Below are positions 52,622 through 64,000 of a DNA stretch of 64,000 nt, one piece after another. Position numbers and translations under genes: made by a program. This DNA is from Frateuria_A sp051900425. GTDB taxonomy: Bacteria; Pseudomonadota; Gammaproteobacteria; Xanthomonadales; Rhodanobacteraceae. The stretch is from assembly GCF_051900425.1 (NCBI RefSeq), contig NZ_JBHZGK010000009.1, forward strand, positions 80,388-144,387, read 5' to 3'. Position 1 is the first letter of the stretch. The number at the start of each line of letters is the position of its first letter. Below the pieces are notes generated by a model. It saw nothing but the letters and a program-made list of their open reading frames with translations. It ran no database searches and was not told the origin of the DNA.

Positions 52622-55600
52622 ATGCCGAGTTTCTTCATCGACCGCCCGATCTTCGCCTGGGTGGTGGCCATCCTGATCTCGCTGGGCGGCGTGCTGGCCA
52701 TCCTCAACCTGGGCGTGGAGTCCTACCCCAACATCGCGCCGCCCTCGGTGACGGTGAGCGCGTCTTACCCGGGCGCCAGCGCCGAGACCACCGAGAAGGC
52801 GGTCACCCAGGTGATCGAGCAGCAGCTGACCGGCATCGATCACCTGCTGTACTTCAGCTCCTCTTCCAGCGCCAGCGGCCGCGCCAACATCACGCTGACC
52901 TTCGAGAGCGGCACCGACCCGGACATCGCCCAGGTGCAGGTGCAGAACAAGGTCTCGCTGGCCACGCCGCGCCTGCCCTCGGAAGTGACCCAGCAGGGCG
53001 TGGTGGTGGCCAAGGCCAACTCCGGCTTCCTGATGGTGGTGGCGCTCAAGTCGGACAACCCGAACATCGACCGCGACCGGCTGAGCGACATCGTCGGCAC
53101 GCAGGTGCTGGACCAGATCGCCCGCGTGCCGGGCGTGGGCAGCACCAACCAGTTCGGTTCCGAGTACGCCATGCGCATCTGGCTCAACCCGGACAAGCTG
53201 CACGGCTACGACCTCTCGGCAACCCAGGTACTGGATGCGATCCGCGCGCAGAACGTGCAGTTCGCCGCCGGCTCGATCGGCGCTGACCCGGCGCTGCCCG
53301 GCCAGGGCTTCACCGCCACCGTCTCGACCGAGGGCCGCTTCACCAGTCCGGAGCAGTTCGCAGGCATCATCCTGCGCGCCAACCCTGACGGCACCACCGT
53401 CAAGCTCGGCGACGTGGCCCGGATCAGCTTCGGCCCCGGCAGCTACGGCTTCAACACCACGGTGGACGGCAAGCCGATCGGCGCCTTTGCGATCCAGTTG
53501 CTGCCCGGCGCCAACGCACTCAACGTGGCCACGGCCGTGCGCAGCAAGATGGACGAACTGGCGCCCAGCTTCCCGCCCGGCGTGACCTGGTTCAGCCCGT
53601 ACGACAGCACCACCTTCGTGAAGATCTCCATCGACGAGGTGGTTCACACGCTGATCGAGGCGATCATCCTCGTCTTCCTGGTGATGCTGCTGTTCCTGCA
53701 GAACATCCGCGCCACCATCATCCCGACGCTGGTGATCCCGGTCGCGCTGCTGGGCACCTTCCTGGGCATGCTGGTGCTGGGCTTCACCATCAACCAGCTG
53801 ACGCTGTTCGGCATGGTGCTGGCCATCGGCATCGTGGTCGACGACGCGATCGTGGTGATCGAGAACGTCGAGCGCATCATGACCGAGGAAAACCTCTCGC
53901 CGAAGGACGCCACGCGCAAGGCGATGGGCCAGATCACCGGCGCGGTGGTGGCCATCACGGTGGTGCTGACGGCGGTGTTCGTGCCCTCGGCCCTGCAGCC
54001 GGGCGCCACCGGCATCATCTATCGCCAGTTCGCCCTGACCATCGCCGTGTCGATGGCGTTTTCGGCGTTCCTCGCGCTGTCGTTCACGCCGGCGTTGTGC
54101 GCGAGCTTCCTAAAACCTGAGCACCACAAGAGGAAGAACGTCGTCTTCCGCAAGTTCAACCAGTTCTTCGACTGGACCACGCGCACCTACACCGGCCACG
54201 TCGGCAGCGCCGTGCGGCACGCGCCGCGCTGGATGTTCGTGTTCGTGCTGGTCGCGGTGCTCGCCGGCTTCCTCTACACCCGCCTGCCCGGCAGCTTCCT
54301 GCCCGAGGAAGACCAGGGCTACGCGATGTCGGTGATCCAGCTGCCGCCGGGCGCCACCAAGCAGCGCACCGAAGAGGTGATGGGCGAGATGCTGGAGATC
54401 CTGAAGAAGGATCCGGCGGTCGACACCGTGCTGCAGGTCGCCGGCTTCAGCTTCATCGGCTCGGGCGAAAACGCCGGCATGGCCTTCATCAAGCTCAAGG
54501 ACTGGTCCGAGCGCGACGTGACCGCCGCAGAGTTCATCCAGCGGGCCAACGGGGCGCTGTTCCAGATCCACGATGCGCGCATCTTCGTGGTGAACATCCC
54601 TACGGTGCAGGGCCTGGGCCAGTTCGGCGGCTTCGACATGTACCTGCAGGACCGCGCCGGTTTCGGGCGCGACGCGCTGACCCAGGCGCGCAACACGCTG
54701 CTGGGCAAGGCCAGCCAGGACCCGGTGCTGACCGGCGTGCGCCCCAACGCGCTGGAGGACGCGCCGCAGCTGCATCTGGACGTCGACCGCGTGCAGGCGC
54801 AGTCGATGGGGCTGTCGGTGGGCGACATCTACAACGCCATTGGCCTGATGCTGGCGCCGGTGTACGTCAACGACTTCACCTACGGTGGCCGGGTCAAGCG
54901 CGTGATCATGCAGGCCGATGCGCCCTACCGCATGAGCCCGGACGCGCTGCAGCACTTCTTCACCCCGAGCAGCTCGCAAAACACCGCCGCGGGCACGCCG
55001 GAGATGATCCCGTTGTCCAACGTGGTGCACGCCGACTGGCAGATGGGCTCACCCTCGCTCAACCGCTACAACGGTTACGCGGCGGTCGAGATCGTCGGCT
55101 CGCCCACGCCAGGGCACGCCTCGGGTGAGGCGATGGCCGAGATGGAGAAGATCGTCAACCACGACCTGCCGCAGGGCTACGGCTTCGACTGGACCGGCCA
55201 GTCCTACCAGGAAATCCTCTCCGGCAACGCCGCCACGCTGCTGATGGTGCTGTCGATCGTGATCGTGTTTCTGGCGCTGGCCGCGCTCTACGAGAGCTGG
55301 TCGATCCCGGTCTCCGTGCTGCTCGTGCTTCCCCTGGGCTTGCTGGGTGCGGTGGTCTTCACGCTGTTGCGCGGGCTGCCCAACGACATCTACTTCAAGG
55401 TCGGCCTGATCACGGTGATCGGCCTGGCGGCGAAGAACGCGATCCTGATCGTGGAGTTCGCGGTCGAACAGCAGGCCCACGGCCGTACGCTGCGCGAAGG
55501 CGTGATCGAGGCCTCGCGCCTGCGCCTGCGCCCGATCCTGATGACCTCGCTCGCGTTCGTGCTCGGCGTCTTCCCACTGTTCATCTCCAGCGGCGCCGGC

Positions 55601-55801
55601 GCCAACGCCCGCCACGCGATCGGCACCGGCGTGATCGGCGGCATGCTGTTCGCCACGTTCCTTGGCGTGTTGCTGATTCCGGTGTTCTACGTGGTGGTGC
55701 GCCGCCTCCTGGGCGACAAGCTCGATGGCAACGGTCCCGCGCAGCCCGGCATCGGCCACGGCCCGCACACGTTCGACTCCGATCCGCGCCGCGGACACTG
55801 A
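52622..55801 (+). CDS. RND efflux permease (MexB/AcrB-like, HAE1 family)
   Basis: 1059-aa proton-driven trimeric inner-membrane multidrug pump. It begins MPSFFIDRPIFAWVVAILI. Two six-helix bundles surround large periplasmic loops. The proton-relay helix has VVDDAIVVIENVERIM, with the expected paired acidic residues, and KNAILIVEFAV in the second half. It would expel diverse drugs and detergents. No outer-membrane channel gene follows; a terminator comes 70 nt later, so TolC/OprM must be encoded elsewhere. Confidence 0.97.
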   Translation: MPSFFIDRPIFAWVVAILISLGGVLAILNLGVESYPNIAPPSVTVSASYPGASAETTEKAVTQVIEQQLTGIDHLLYFSSSSSASGRANITLTFESGTDPDIAQVQVQNKVSLATPRLPSEVTQQGVVVAKANSGFLMVVALKSDNPNIDRDRLSDIVGTQVLDQIARVPGVGSTNQFGSEYAMRIWLNPDKLHGYDLSATQVLDAIRAQNVQFAAGSIGADPALPGQGFTATVSTEGRFTSPEQFAGIILRANPDGTTVKLGDVARISFGPGSYGFNTTVDGKPIGAFAIQLLPGANALNVATAVRSKMDELAPSFPPGVTWFSPYDSTTFVKISIDEVVHTLIEAIILVFLVMLLFLQNIRATIIPTLVIPVALLGTFLGMLVLGFTINQLTLFGMVLAIGIVVDDAIVVIENVERIMTEENLSPKDATRKAMGQITGAVVAITVVLTAVFVPSALQPGATGIIYRQFALTIAVSMAFSAFLALSFTPALCASFLKPEHHKRKNVVFRKFNQFFDWTTRTYTGHVGSAVRHAPRWMFVFVLVAVLAGFLYTRLPGSFLPEEDQGYAMSVIQLPPGATKQRTEEVMGEMLEILKKDPAVDTVLQVAGFSFIGSGENAGMAFIKLKDWSERDVTAAEFIQRANGALFQIHDARIFVVNIPTVQGLGQFGGFDMYLQDRAGFGRDALTQARNTLLGKASQDPVLTGVRPNALEDAPQLHLDVDRVQAQSMGLSVGDIYNAIGLMLAPVYVNDFTYGGRVKRVIMQADAPYRMSPDALQHFFTPSSSQNTAAGTPEMIPLSNVVHADWQMGSPSLNRYNGYAAVEIVGSPTPGHASGEAMAEMEKIVNHDLPQGYGFDWTGQSYQEILSGNAATLLMVLSIVIVFLALAALYESWSIPVSVLLVLPLGLLGAVVFTLLRGLPNDIYFKVGLITVIGLAAKNAILIVEFAVEQQAHGRTLREGVIEASRLRLRPILMTSLAFVLGVFPLFISSGAGANARHAIGTGVIGGMLFATFLGVLLIPVFYVVVRRLLGDKLDGNGPAQPGIGHGPHTFDSDPRRGH

Positions 55802-55873
55802 TGCCCTGCCCCCCTCCCCCTCAGGGGGGAGGGCTGAGGCAAGGGGTGGGGGCCCGCCTCACGACTGAGAAAG

Positions 55874-55902
55874 AAAAAGCCCGGGCGATGCCCGGGCTTT
55901 TT
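55874..55902 (+). terminator. Terminator after the RND operon
   Basis: Stem GCCCGGGC / GCCCGGGC with loop GAT, preceded by AAAAA and followed by TTTTT, so it can serve both strands. Confidence 0.92.
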
Positions 55903-55906
55903 CTTT

Positions 55907-56387
55907 GGGAGGCACGCCACAGGCGCCAAGACGCAGCAAAACGCCGAAGAGCGACCAAGCATCTGGCGTCACAGGCACCCCGCGAGCCTCGGCCCCTCAC
56001 CCCAACCCTCTCCCCGGAGGGGAGAGGGAGCCAAGTGCGAAGCTCCCGCACCCGAACGCGCAAGCCCTCTTGCCTCAGCTCCCGAGCGCCCGCGGTAAAG
56101 CGGCGGCAGCTCCTCTAAGAGCAAGCGACTGACCAAGCAAAGCGCGCAGGCGCCTAGCTTTTTAGCCACCCCGGGCTTAGCCGGGCCATTTCTTTGGTTA
56201 CTTTCTTTGGGCCAGCAAAGAAAGTGACCCGAGCGCTGGCAGGCGATCGGAAGCCCGCCGCAGGCGAGCCAAGTCGCGAAGAGACCACGCAAGAACGACA
56301 ACCAAAGCGTCCCAATGCGGGAAGCATGCCCGCGAGCCCGCCCCTTCACCCCAACCCTCTCCCCGGAAGGGAGAGGGTGGCAAAAAC
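55907..56387. repeat. Repeat-filled intergenic region
   Basis: No gene is recognisable. 55991-56032 and 56341-56380 are copies of the CCCTCACCCCAACCCTCTCC hairpin family. 56253-56340 is the composite block shared with 31098-31192 (GGCAGGCGATCGG, AGGCGAGCCAAGTCGCG, CACGCAAGAACGACAA, CCCGCGAGCC). GCCCGGGCTTTTTC-like tails flank it. A bare repeat cluster upstream of the convergent acyl-CoA dehydrogenase 3' end. Confidence 0.75.
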
Positions 56388-57548
<1,161 letters not shown>

Positions 57549-57686
57549 GGGCGGCTCCAAGGCTTGGCGAAGCCCGCTAGTTTAACCGACCCTCATGCAC
57601 GCCCGTAGTGGCCTGCAGCCCACCGGTCTCTGTGCGTCATACGGGCCGGCTGGCTGAAGCTGACACTGCATCGCCGGCGCGCGCTC

Positions 57687-57715
57687 TTGACGGGCATGCG
57701 ATCGCCGCCTAGCCT
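57687..57715 (+). promoter_or_regulatory. Promoter of the SahR-like regulator
   Basis: TTGACG (57687-57692) and TAGCCT (57710-57715) with a 17-nt spacer, about 33 nt upstream of the ATG. Confidence 0.65.
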
Positions 57716-57747
57716 ACCCATCTCTGCATCGCGATAAAAGGATGGAA

Positions 57748-58674
57748 ATGGATCTGGCGACCGCCTCAGGCGTCCTGCGCCTGCTGGCCGATCCCACCCG
57801 CGTGCGCCTGCTCGCCCTGCTGGAGCGCGAGGAACTGACCGTGGCCGAGCTGGCGCAGGTGCTGCACCTGGCCCAGCCGCGCGTGTCCACGCATCTGGCC
57901 AAGCTCAAGGAAGCGGAGCTGGTTCGCGACCGCCGTGCCGGCGTGTCGGCCTATTACCGGGCCAACAACGAAGGTGGCTCGCACCAGCACGCGGTGCTGC
58001 ACTCGCTGCGCGAGAGCATCGACGACGCCCTGCTCCGCGAGGACGCCGCGCGCCTGCCATCGGTGCTGGCCAGTCGCGCCCGCGCCGAAGGTTGGGCGGA
58101 CACCGTCGCCGGTGACATGGAACGCCACTACTCCCCTGGGCGCACCTGGGAGACGCTCGCCCGCTCGCTACTGCAGTTGCTGGAAACCGGCGACGTGCTG
58201 GACATCGCCTCGGGCGACGGCATCACCGCCGAGCTGTTGGCACCGCATGCCCGATCGATCGTCTGCGTGGACTCGAGCGAGCGCGTGGTCGCCGCGGCCG
58301 CGCAGCGCCTGCAGGCTTTCCCGAACGTGGAAGTGCGCGAAGGTGACATGCACGCGCTGGATCTCGGCGAGCGCCGTTTCGACCTGGTGCTGATGTTGCA
58401 CGCGCTGACCTATGCCGAGCGCCCGGCCCAGGCCGTGGCCGAAGCCGCCCGCCTGCTGCGCAACGGCGGCCGGTTGCTCGCCGTGACGCTGGGCAGGCAC
58501 GCCCACCGCACCGCGGTCGAGCCGTTCGATCACCGCAACCTTGGCTTCACCGGCGAGGAGCTGTCGCGCCTCGCCACCGACGCCGGCCTGACCGTTTCCA
58601 GTTGCGTGCGCCTGAGCCGCGAGCGCAAGGCGCCGCATTTCGAAGTGGTCAGCCTGCTGGCCCGCAAACCGTAA
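57748..58674 (+). CDS. ArsR-type regulator fused to a SAM-binding methyltransferase-like domain (SahR-like)
   Basis: 308-aa protein. The ArsR winged helix is LRLLADPTRVRLLALLEREELTVAELAQVL...QPRVSTHLAKLKEAELV (about 9-65). A class I SAM-binding domain has VLDIASGDGITAELLAP (about 148-165) and FDLVLMLHALTYAERP. This architecture next to metH fits SahR, an S-adenosylhomocysteine sensor that controls the methionine cycle. The role is inferred from architecture and neighbours. The ATG at 57748 has AAGG 6 nt upstream; an ATG two codons earlier overlaps that site. Confidence 0.85.
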   Translation: MDLATASGVLRLLADPTRVRLLALLEREELTVAELAQVLHLAQPRVSTHLAKLKEAELVRDRRAGVSAYYRANNEGGSHQHAVLHSLRESIDDALLREDAARLPSVLASRARAEGWADTVAGDMERHYSPGRTWETLARSLLQLLETGDVLDIASGDGITAELLAPHARSIVCVDSSERVVAAAAQRLQAFPNVEVREGDMHALDLGERRFDLVLMLHALTYAERPAQAVAEAARLLRNGGRLLAVTLGRHAHRTAVEPFDHRNLGFTGEELSRLATDAGLTVSSCVRLSRERKAPHFEVVSLLARKP

Positions 58675-58680
58675 ACCGAT

Positions 58681-58729
58681 CCTTCCCCCGCGCGGGGGAA
58701 GCTGCCCGAAGGGCGGATGGGGGCAACCG
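58681..58729. repeat. Single end of the MITE-like family
   Basis: CCTTCCCCCGC/GCGGGGGAAG hairpin continuing into CTGCCCGAAGGGCGGATGGGGGC, the same as one terminus of 4876-5035 and 44785-45042. No second end is nearby. It lies just upstream of metH. Confidence 0.65.
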
Positions 58730-58756
58730 CCTCGCACCCGCACAGTCGAGAAAAAC

Positions 58757-59836
58757 ATGACCACCCTGCCCTGGCTCCATCCCGACCGCGTCGCCCCGCT
58801 CGAACAGGCCTTGCGCGAGCGCATCCTGATCCTCGACGGCGCGATGGGCACCATGTTGCAAGGCCATGCGCTGGACGAGTCGGGCTTCCGCGGCGAGCGC
58901 TTCGCGAACGGCCACGACACCCGGCATGACCATGCCCATCCGGGCGGCTGCGACCTGAAGGGCAACAACGACCTGCTCTCGCTCACCCGCCCGGAGCTGA
59001 TCCGCGGCGTGCACGAGGCCTACCTCGAAGCAGGCGCCGACCTGGTCGAGACCAACACCTTCAACTCCACCCGCATCAGCCAGGCGGACTATCACCTCCA
59101 GCACCTGGCGTACGAGCTCAACCTGGAGGGCGCCCGGCTGGCGCGCGCTGCCTGCGACGCGTACACCGCCAGGACGCCCGGCAAGCCCCGCTTCGCCATC
59201 GGCGTGCTGGGACCGACCAGCCGCACCGCCTCCCTGTCGCCGGACGTCAACGACCCGGGTTTCCGCAACGTCACGTTCGAGGAACTGGCCACCGACTACC
59301 GCGAATCGGCCGCCGGCCTGATCGACGGCGGGGCGGACATCGTGATGGTGGAAACCATCTTCGACACGCTCAATGCCAAGGCCGCGCTGTTCGCGCTGTC
59401 GGAGCTGTTCCGCGAGCGTGGCGCACGCGTCCCGGTGATGATCTCCGGCACAATCACCGACCGCTCCGGCCGCACGCTCTCGGGCCAGACCGCCGAGGCG
59501 TTCTACTACTCGATCGCCCACGCCCGCCCCTTGGCGGTAGGCCTCAACTGCGCACTCGGTGCCGCCGACCTGCGCCCGCACGTGCAGACCCTGGCCGACG
59601 TGGCCGACTGCTACGTCAGCACGCACCCCAACGCCGGCCTGCCCAACGCCTTTGCCGAATACGACGAAACGCCCGAACAGATGGCCAGCGTGGTGGCGAG
59701 CTTCGCTCGCGATGGGTTGCTCAACCTGGTGGGCGGCTGCTGTGGCACCACGCCCGCGCATATCGCGGCGATCGCCGAAGCGGTGCGCGGCTGCGTGCCG
59801 CGGCGGTTGCCTATGGCCTCGCGGGAAGCCGCGTGA
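58757..59836 (+). CDS. metH: Methionine synthase, homocysteine-binding half of split MetH
   Basis: 359-aa zinc-dependent homocysteine methyltransferase module. The zinc cysteines are Cys265 (LNCALGAADL) and Cys328/Cys329 (GGCCGTTPAHI). The N-terminus ILILDGAMGTML is typical of MetH. It ends after this module; the folate, B12 and activation modules are in the next gene, as in other Xanthomonadales with split metH. Both halves should work together to methylate homocysteine from 5-methyltetrahydrofolate. GAGAAAAAC precedes the ATG. No cobalamin riboswitch is seen. Confidence 0.93.
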   Translation: MTTLPWLHPDRVAPLEQALRERILILDGAMGTMLQGHALDESGFRGERFANGHDTRHDHAHPGGCDLKGNNDLLSLTRPELIRGVHEAYLEAGADLVETNTFNSTRISQADYHLQHLAYELNLEGARLARAACDAYTARTPGKPRFAIGVLGPTSRTASLSPDVNDPGFRNVTFEELATDYRESAAGLIDGGADIVMVETIFDTLNAKAALFALSELFRERGARVPVMISGTITDRSGRTLSGQTAEAFYYSIAHARPLAVGLNCALGAADLRPHVQTLADVADCYVSTHPNAGLPNAFAEYDETPEQMASVVASFARDGLLNLVGGCCGTTPAHIAAIAEAVRGCVPRRLPMASREAA

Positions 59837-59849
59837 ATATCCGGAGCCC

Positions 59850-59987
59850 GCTCCCTCTCCCCTCCGGGGAGAGGGTTGGGGTGAGGGGCCACTCTAGCGA
59901 TGGTCCAGCACCAATGCCCGCTCTTTTAGCCGTTCCCGCAAGCGCCGCCCCCTCACCCCGGCCCTCTCCCCGAAGGGGAGAGGGGGC
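59850..59987. repeat. Inverted pair of CCCTCTCCCC hairpin repeats between metH halves
   Basis: GCTCCCTCTCCCC...GGTTGGGGTGAGGGGCC (59850-59890) and its inverted relative CCCCCTCACCCC...GGGGAGAGGGGGC (59947-59987) flank about 55 nt. This gives a MITE-like unit of about 138 bp. It separates the two metH genes and has no gene inside. Confidence 0.75.
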
Positions 59988-60011
59988 ACAAGAAAAAGCA
60001 GAAGCAAACGC

Positions 60012-62762
<2,751 letters not shown>

Positions 62763-62782
62763 AGCCTGCCGGGCGCCCCTCG

Positions 62783-62806
62783 GGCGCGACCGTAGCAGGT
62801 CGCGCC
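62783..62806. terminator. Strong hairpin at the convergent metH / LAB_N junction
   Basis: Perfect 9-bp stem GGCGCGACC / GGTCGCGCC with a 6-nt loop, 21 nt after the metH stop. No T tract follows, so it may be a repeat or mRNA stabiliser rather than a true terminator. Confidence 0.4.
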
Positions 62807-62883
62807 GGGGACACGCGGCTAGATCAGCAACTGCGGGCACCCGGCGGGCACCCGGCGCGCCCGTGTCCGCCGGCGGAACGCCC

Positions 62884-63210
62884 TCAGGCCTGGTCGCCGG
62901 CGATGCTGTTCCGGCGGTGGCGCATGTGCACTACCAGGTTGTAGACCGACACGAACACCGGGAAGAAGTTGGAGAGGATTCCGACCGAGTCGTTCTTGCC
63001 CACGGTGAAGTACGCAAGCAGCAGTGCGCTGCCGACCACCGACAGCCACCAGAACGACAGCGGCATCACCACCCGCTTGTACTTGCGCGTGTAATACAAC
63101 TGCACGAACCAGCGGCTGGTGAACATGAAGGTGCCGGCGAAACCGACCAGCTTCCATGGCGTCAGTTGGAAGTGCTGCAGCGCGTGCAGGATGGGAGCGA
63201 GAAGTTCCAT
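62884..63210 (-). CDS. Lipid-A-biosynthesis N-terminal (LAB_N) domain membrane protein
   Basis: 108-aa protein with three membrane helices. The conserved family stretch is FMFTSRWFVQLYYTRKYKRVVMPLSFWWLSVVGSALLLAYF, followed by SVGILSNFFPVFVSVYNLVVHMR. This LAB_N domain is often fused to a lipid-A-related enzyme, but here it stands alone. The start at 63210 (MELLAPILHALQHF) is preferred; the ribosome site is weak. Its role is unknown, possibly as a membrane subunit in envelope lipid metabolism. Confidence 0.88.
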   Translation of the reverse strand: MELLAPILHALQHFQLTPWKLVGFAGTFMFTSRWFVQLYYTRKYKRVVMPLSFWWLSVVGSALLLAYFTVGKNDSVGILSNFFPVFVSVYNLVVHMRHRRNSIAGDQA

Positions 63211-63273
63211 GGGGTCGGCGCCTGCCTGAAAGGCGGGCATTCTACCGAACGCCACCCGAAGCCGACGTGCCCA

Positions 63274-63302
63274 TTGACCGCGCCCGCGAGGGTCCGTATA
63301 GT
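63274..63302 (+). promoter_or_regulatory. Promoter of tRNA-Val
   Basis: TTGACC (63274-63279) and TATAGT (63297-63302) with a 17-nt spacer, 11 nt upstream of the tRNA. Confidence 0.88.
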
Positions 63303-63313
63303 TGCGCGCTCTC

Positions 63314-63388
63314 GGGCGATTAGCTCAGCGGTAGAGCACTGCCTTCACACGGCAGGTGTCGCAAGTTCGATCCTTGCATCGCCCACCA
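63314..63388 (+). tRNA. tRNA-Val (CAC)
   Basis: 75-nt cloverleaf. GGGCGAT pairs with ATCGCCC, the anticodon arm CTGCC-TTCACAC-GGCAG has anticodon CAC, and the T-loop is TTCGATC. The CCA end is encoded. A 22-nt inverted copy of its 5' end lies at 63629-63650. Confidence 0.97.
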
Positions 63389-63420
63389 CGCTGTAGACCA
63401 TTGATTCCAATGGAAAAAGA

Positions 63421-63444
63421 GGCTCCCAACAGGGGGCCTTTTTT
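63421..63444 (+). terminator. Terminator of tRNA-Val
   Basis: Stem GGCTCCC / GGGGGCC (one G-T pair) with loop AACA, preceded by AAAAAGA and followed by six T residues. Confidence 0.87.
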
Positions 63445-63887
63445 GTTGCCTGTAGCCGAGGAACGTGCACACTCTAGCCCCCTCGTGCACACCGTTCAAT
63501 GTGAACGTGTGAAGCGTGCACACTCCCCCAGTGTGAACACCTAGCCCTCAGCCCTTGCCTCACCTTGCGTGAGACCTGCCTAGTTGAGGCAGTAGGTCAC
63601 TACGTTCCCCTGTCGCTACGCTCCAGCGTCTACCGCTGAGCTAATCGCCCTACGCCTAGGACGCTCATAGAAGCTCTCAGAGAGGCACACGCCCTAGCCC
63701 CTAGGACTTGCTGGGGAGAGGACTAGGCTACGCTCACAGCGGCGGATTGTTCCCTTCCATGTGGGGGGAGCAGGGGGGCATGGGGGTACGCTATATACTG
63801 AATTGCGGGTAAGAATTTTCTAGGGAAAATTAGCTGGTCCGGCTTACGGCCTGCTTAAGCTGCGGGCTACTCTCGTAAGCTCCCCCG
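63445..63887. other. CTAG-rich non-coding stretch, probable mobile or foreign DNA
   Basis: No protein-coding frame is recognisable. CTAG occurs eight times in about 440 nt, whereas it is rare elsewhere in this window. Three CGTGCACAC copies start at 63464, 63484 and 63515. An AT-rich part (63800-63835) has a perfect AATTTTC / GAAAATT hairpin (63814-63831). G runs and GC-rich blocks alternate. The part next to the transposase (from about 63835) may be the element's terminal non-coding end. Confidence 0.65.
63629..63650 (-). repeat. Inverted 22-nt copy of the tRNA-Val 5' end
   Basis: The minus strand from 63650 matches the tRNA-Val bases 63314-63335 exactly (acceptor strand plus most of the D-arm). 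It then diverges. A hairpin resembling an anticodon arm (CTGCC / GGCAG) follows about 40 nt later, but the full cloverleaf is broken. It is a remnant, not a working tRNA. Confidence 0.85.
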
Positions 63888-64000
63888 TCAAGCAGACACT
63901 TCAAAAGTAGAACGACTGGCGGCTTGTTGGCGGTACTCGGCGGGTGTCAGATCACCGAGCGATTCGTGGGGGCGTTGCTCGTTGTAGTCGAGCATCCACC
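63888..64000 (-). mobile_element. IS3-family transposase (OrfB), C-terminal end, cut by window edge
   Basis: The last 36 codons read WMLDYNEQRPHESLG followed by DLTPAEYRQQAASRS and a stop at 63888. YNEQRPHESLG-LTPAEYR is the standard end of the IS3-family rve transposase, with the final catalytic glutamate upstream beyond the window. The element's end lies on the left, in the adjoining non-coding DNA. I could not define its terminal inverted repeat. Confidence 0.9.

Noticed and set aside
58675..58756. Possible cobalamin riboswitch upstream of metH
   Set aside because: The spacer is only 82 nt and is mostly a repeat hairpin; no conserved B12-box sequence is visible.
63540..63660. A second functional tRNA on the minus strand
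   Set aside because: Only the 5' 22 nt match; the anticodon loop lacks the required T at position 33 and the acceptor 3' strand is missing.

Overview
The window is high-GC DNA from a gammaproteobacterium. It most likely comes from the Xanthomonadales, probably Rhodanobacteraceae (Dyella, Rhodanobacter, Luteibacter or Frateuria type). This rests on a split methionine synthase, a Kdo kinase, a single-chain 2-oxoacid dehydrogenase E1, DUF6165, the order yceD-rpmF-fabH-fabD-fabG-acpP-fabF-pabB, and intergenic repeats of the kind common in that group. The genus assignment is inference. Most of the window is ordinary chromosomal core.

Layout. 1-6.9 kb (minus): fatty-acid synthesis operon, from a leaderless yceD through rpmF, fabH, fabD, fabG, acpP and fabF to a cut-off pabB. 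7.0-8.1 kb (plus): a small membrane protein and a Maf-type pyrophosphatase. 8.1-14.3 kb: a GT39-type glycosyltransferase whose start codon overlaps that of the divergent moxR-DUF58-transglutaminase-slp cluster. 14.4-18.3 kb (minus): tRNA-Ser, SRP RNA, dnaX, ybaB, recR, a GNAT protein and hinT. 18.4-21.5 kb: envelope/LPS genes (metallo-beta-lactamase-fold protein, Kdo kinase, GT9 heptosyltransferase-like protein, DUF6165). 21.5-24.9 kb: hisS followed by an unusually long histidine-ammonia-lyase relative. 25-31 kb: tRNA-Pro, a DUF455 ferritin-like protein, and folC-SPOR-cvpA-purF. 31.3-34.3 kb: a CueR-like regulator and a Cu/Ag P-type ATPase with its MerR-type promoter. 34.3-45.8 kb: assorted metabolism (FMN reductase, diguanylate cyclase, fused E1, GST, GNAT, glutaryl-CoA dehydrogenase, DMT exporter, DUF1003, 5'-nucleotidase, NAD kinase). 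46-56 kb: a large NAD-glutamate dehydrogenase and a divergent RND efflux pair. 56.4-63.2 kb: acyl-CoA dehydrogenase, a SahR-like regulator, split metH and a lipid-A N-terminal-domain protein. 63.3-64 kb: tRNA-Val, then anomalous CTAG-rich non-coding DNA with an inverted 22-nt piece of the tRNA, and the end of an IS3-family transposase. This looks like the edge of a mobile region that continues beyond the window.

A second layer runs through the intergenic spaces: several families of palindromic or terminal-inverted-repeat elements. Two are MITE-like elements with matching ends (between fabD and fabH, and between a 5'-nucleotidase and nadK). REP-like hairpins lie near folC, after the RND operon, and between the two halves of metH. 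One stretch inside metH itself looks like a translated repeat.

The most interesting items are the hisS / long HAL-like lyase / DUF6165 operon, the leaderless promoters of yceD and the CueR-like gene, the repeat-derived insert in metH, the C11 tract touching the folC start codon, and the tRNA-Val-linked mobile boundary. I did not find a clearly new defence or biosynthetic system.
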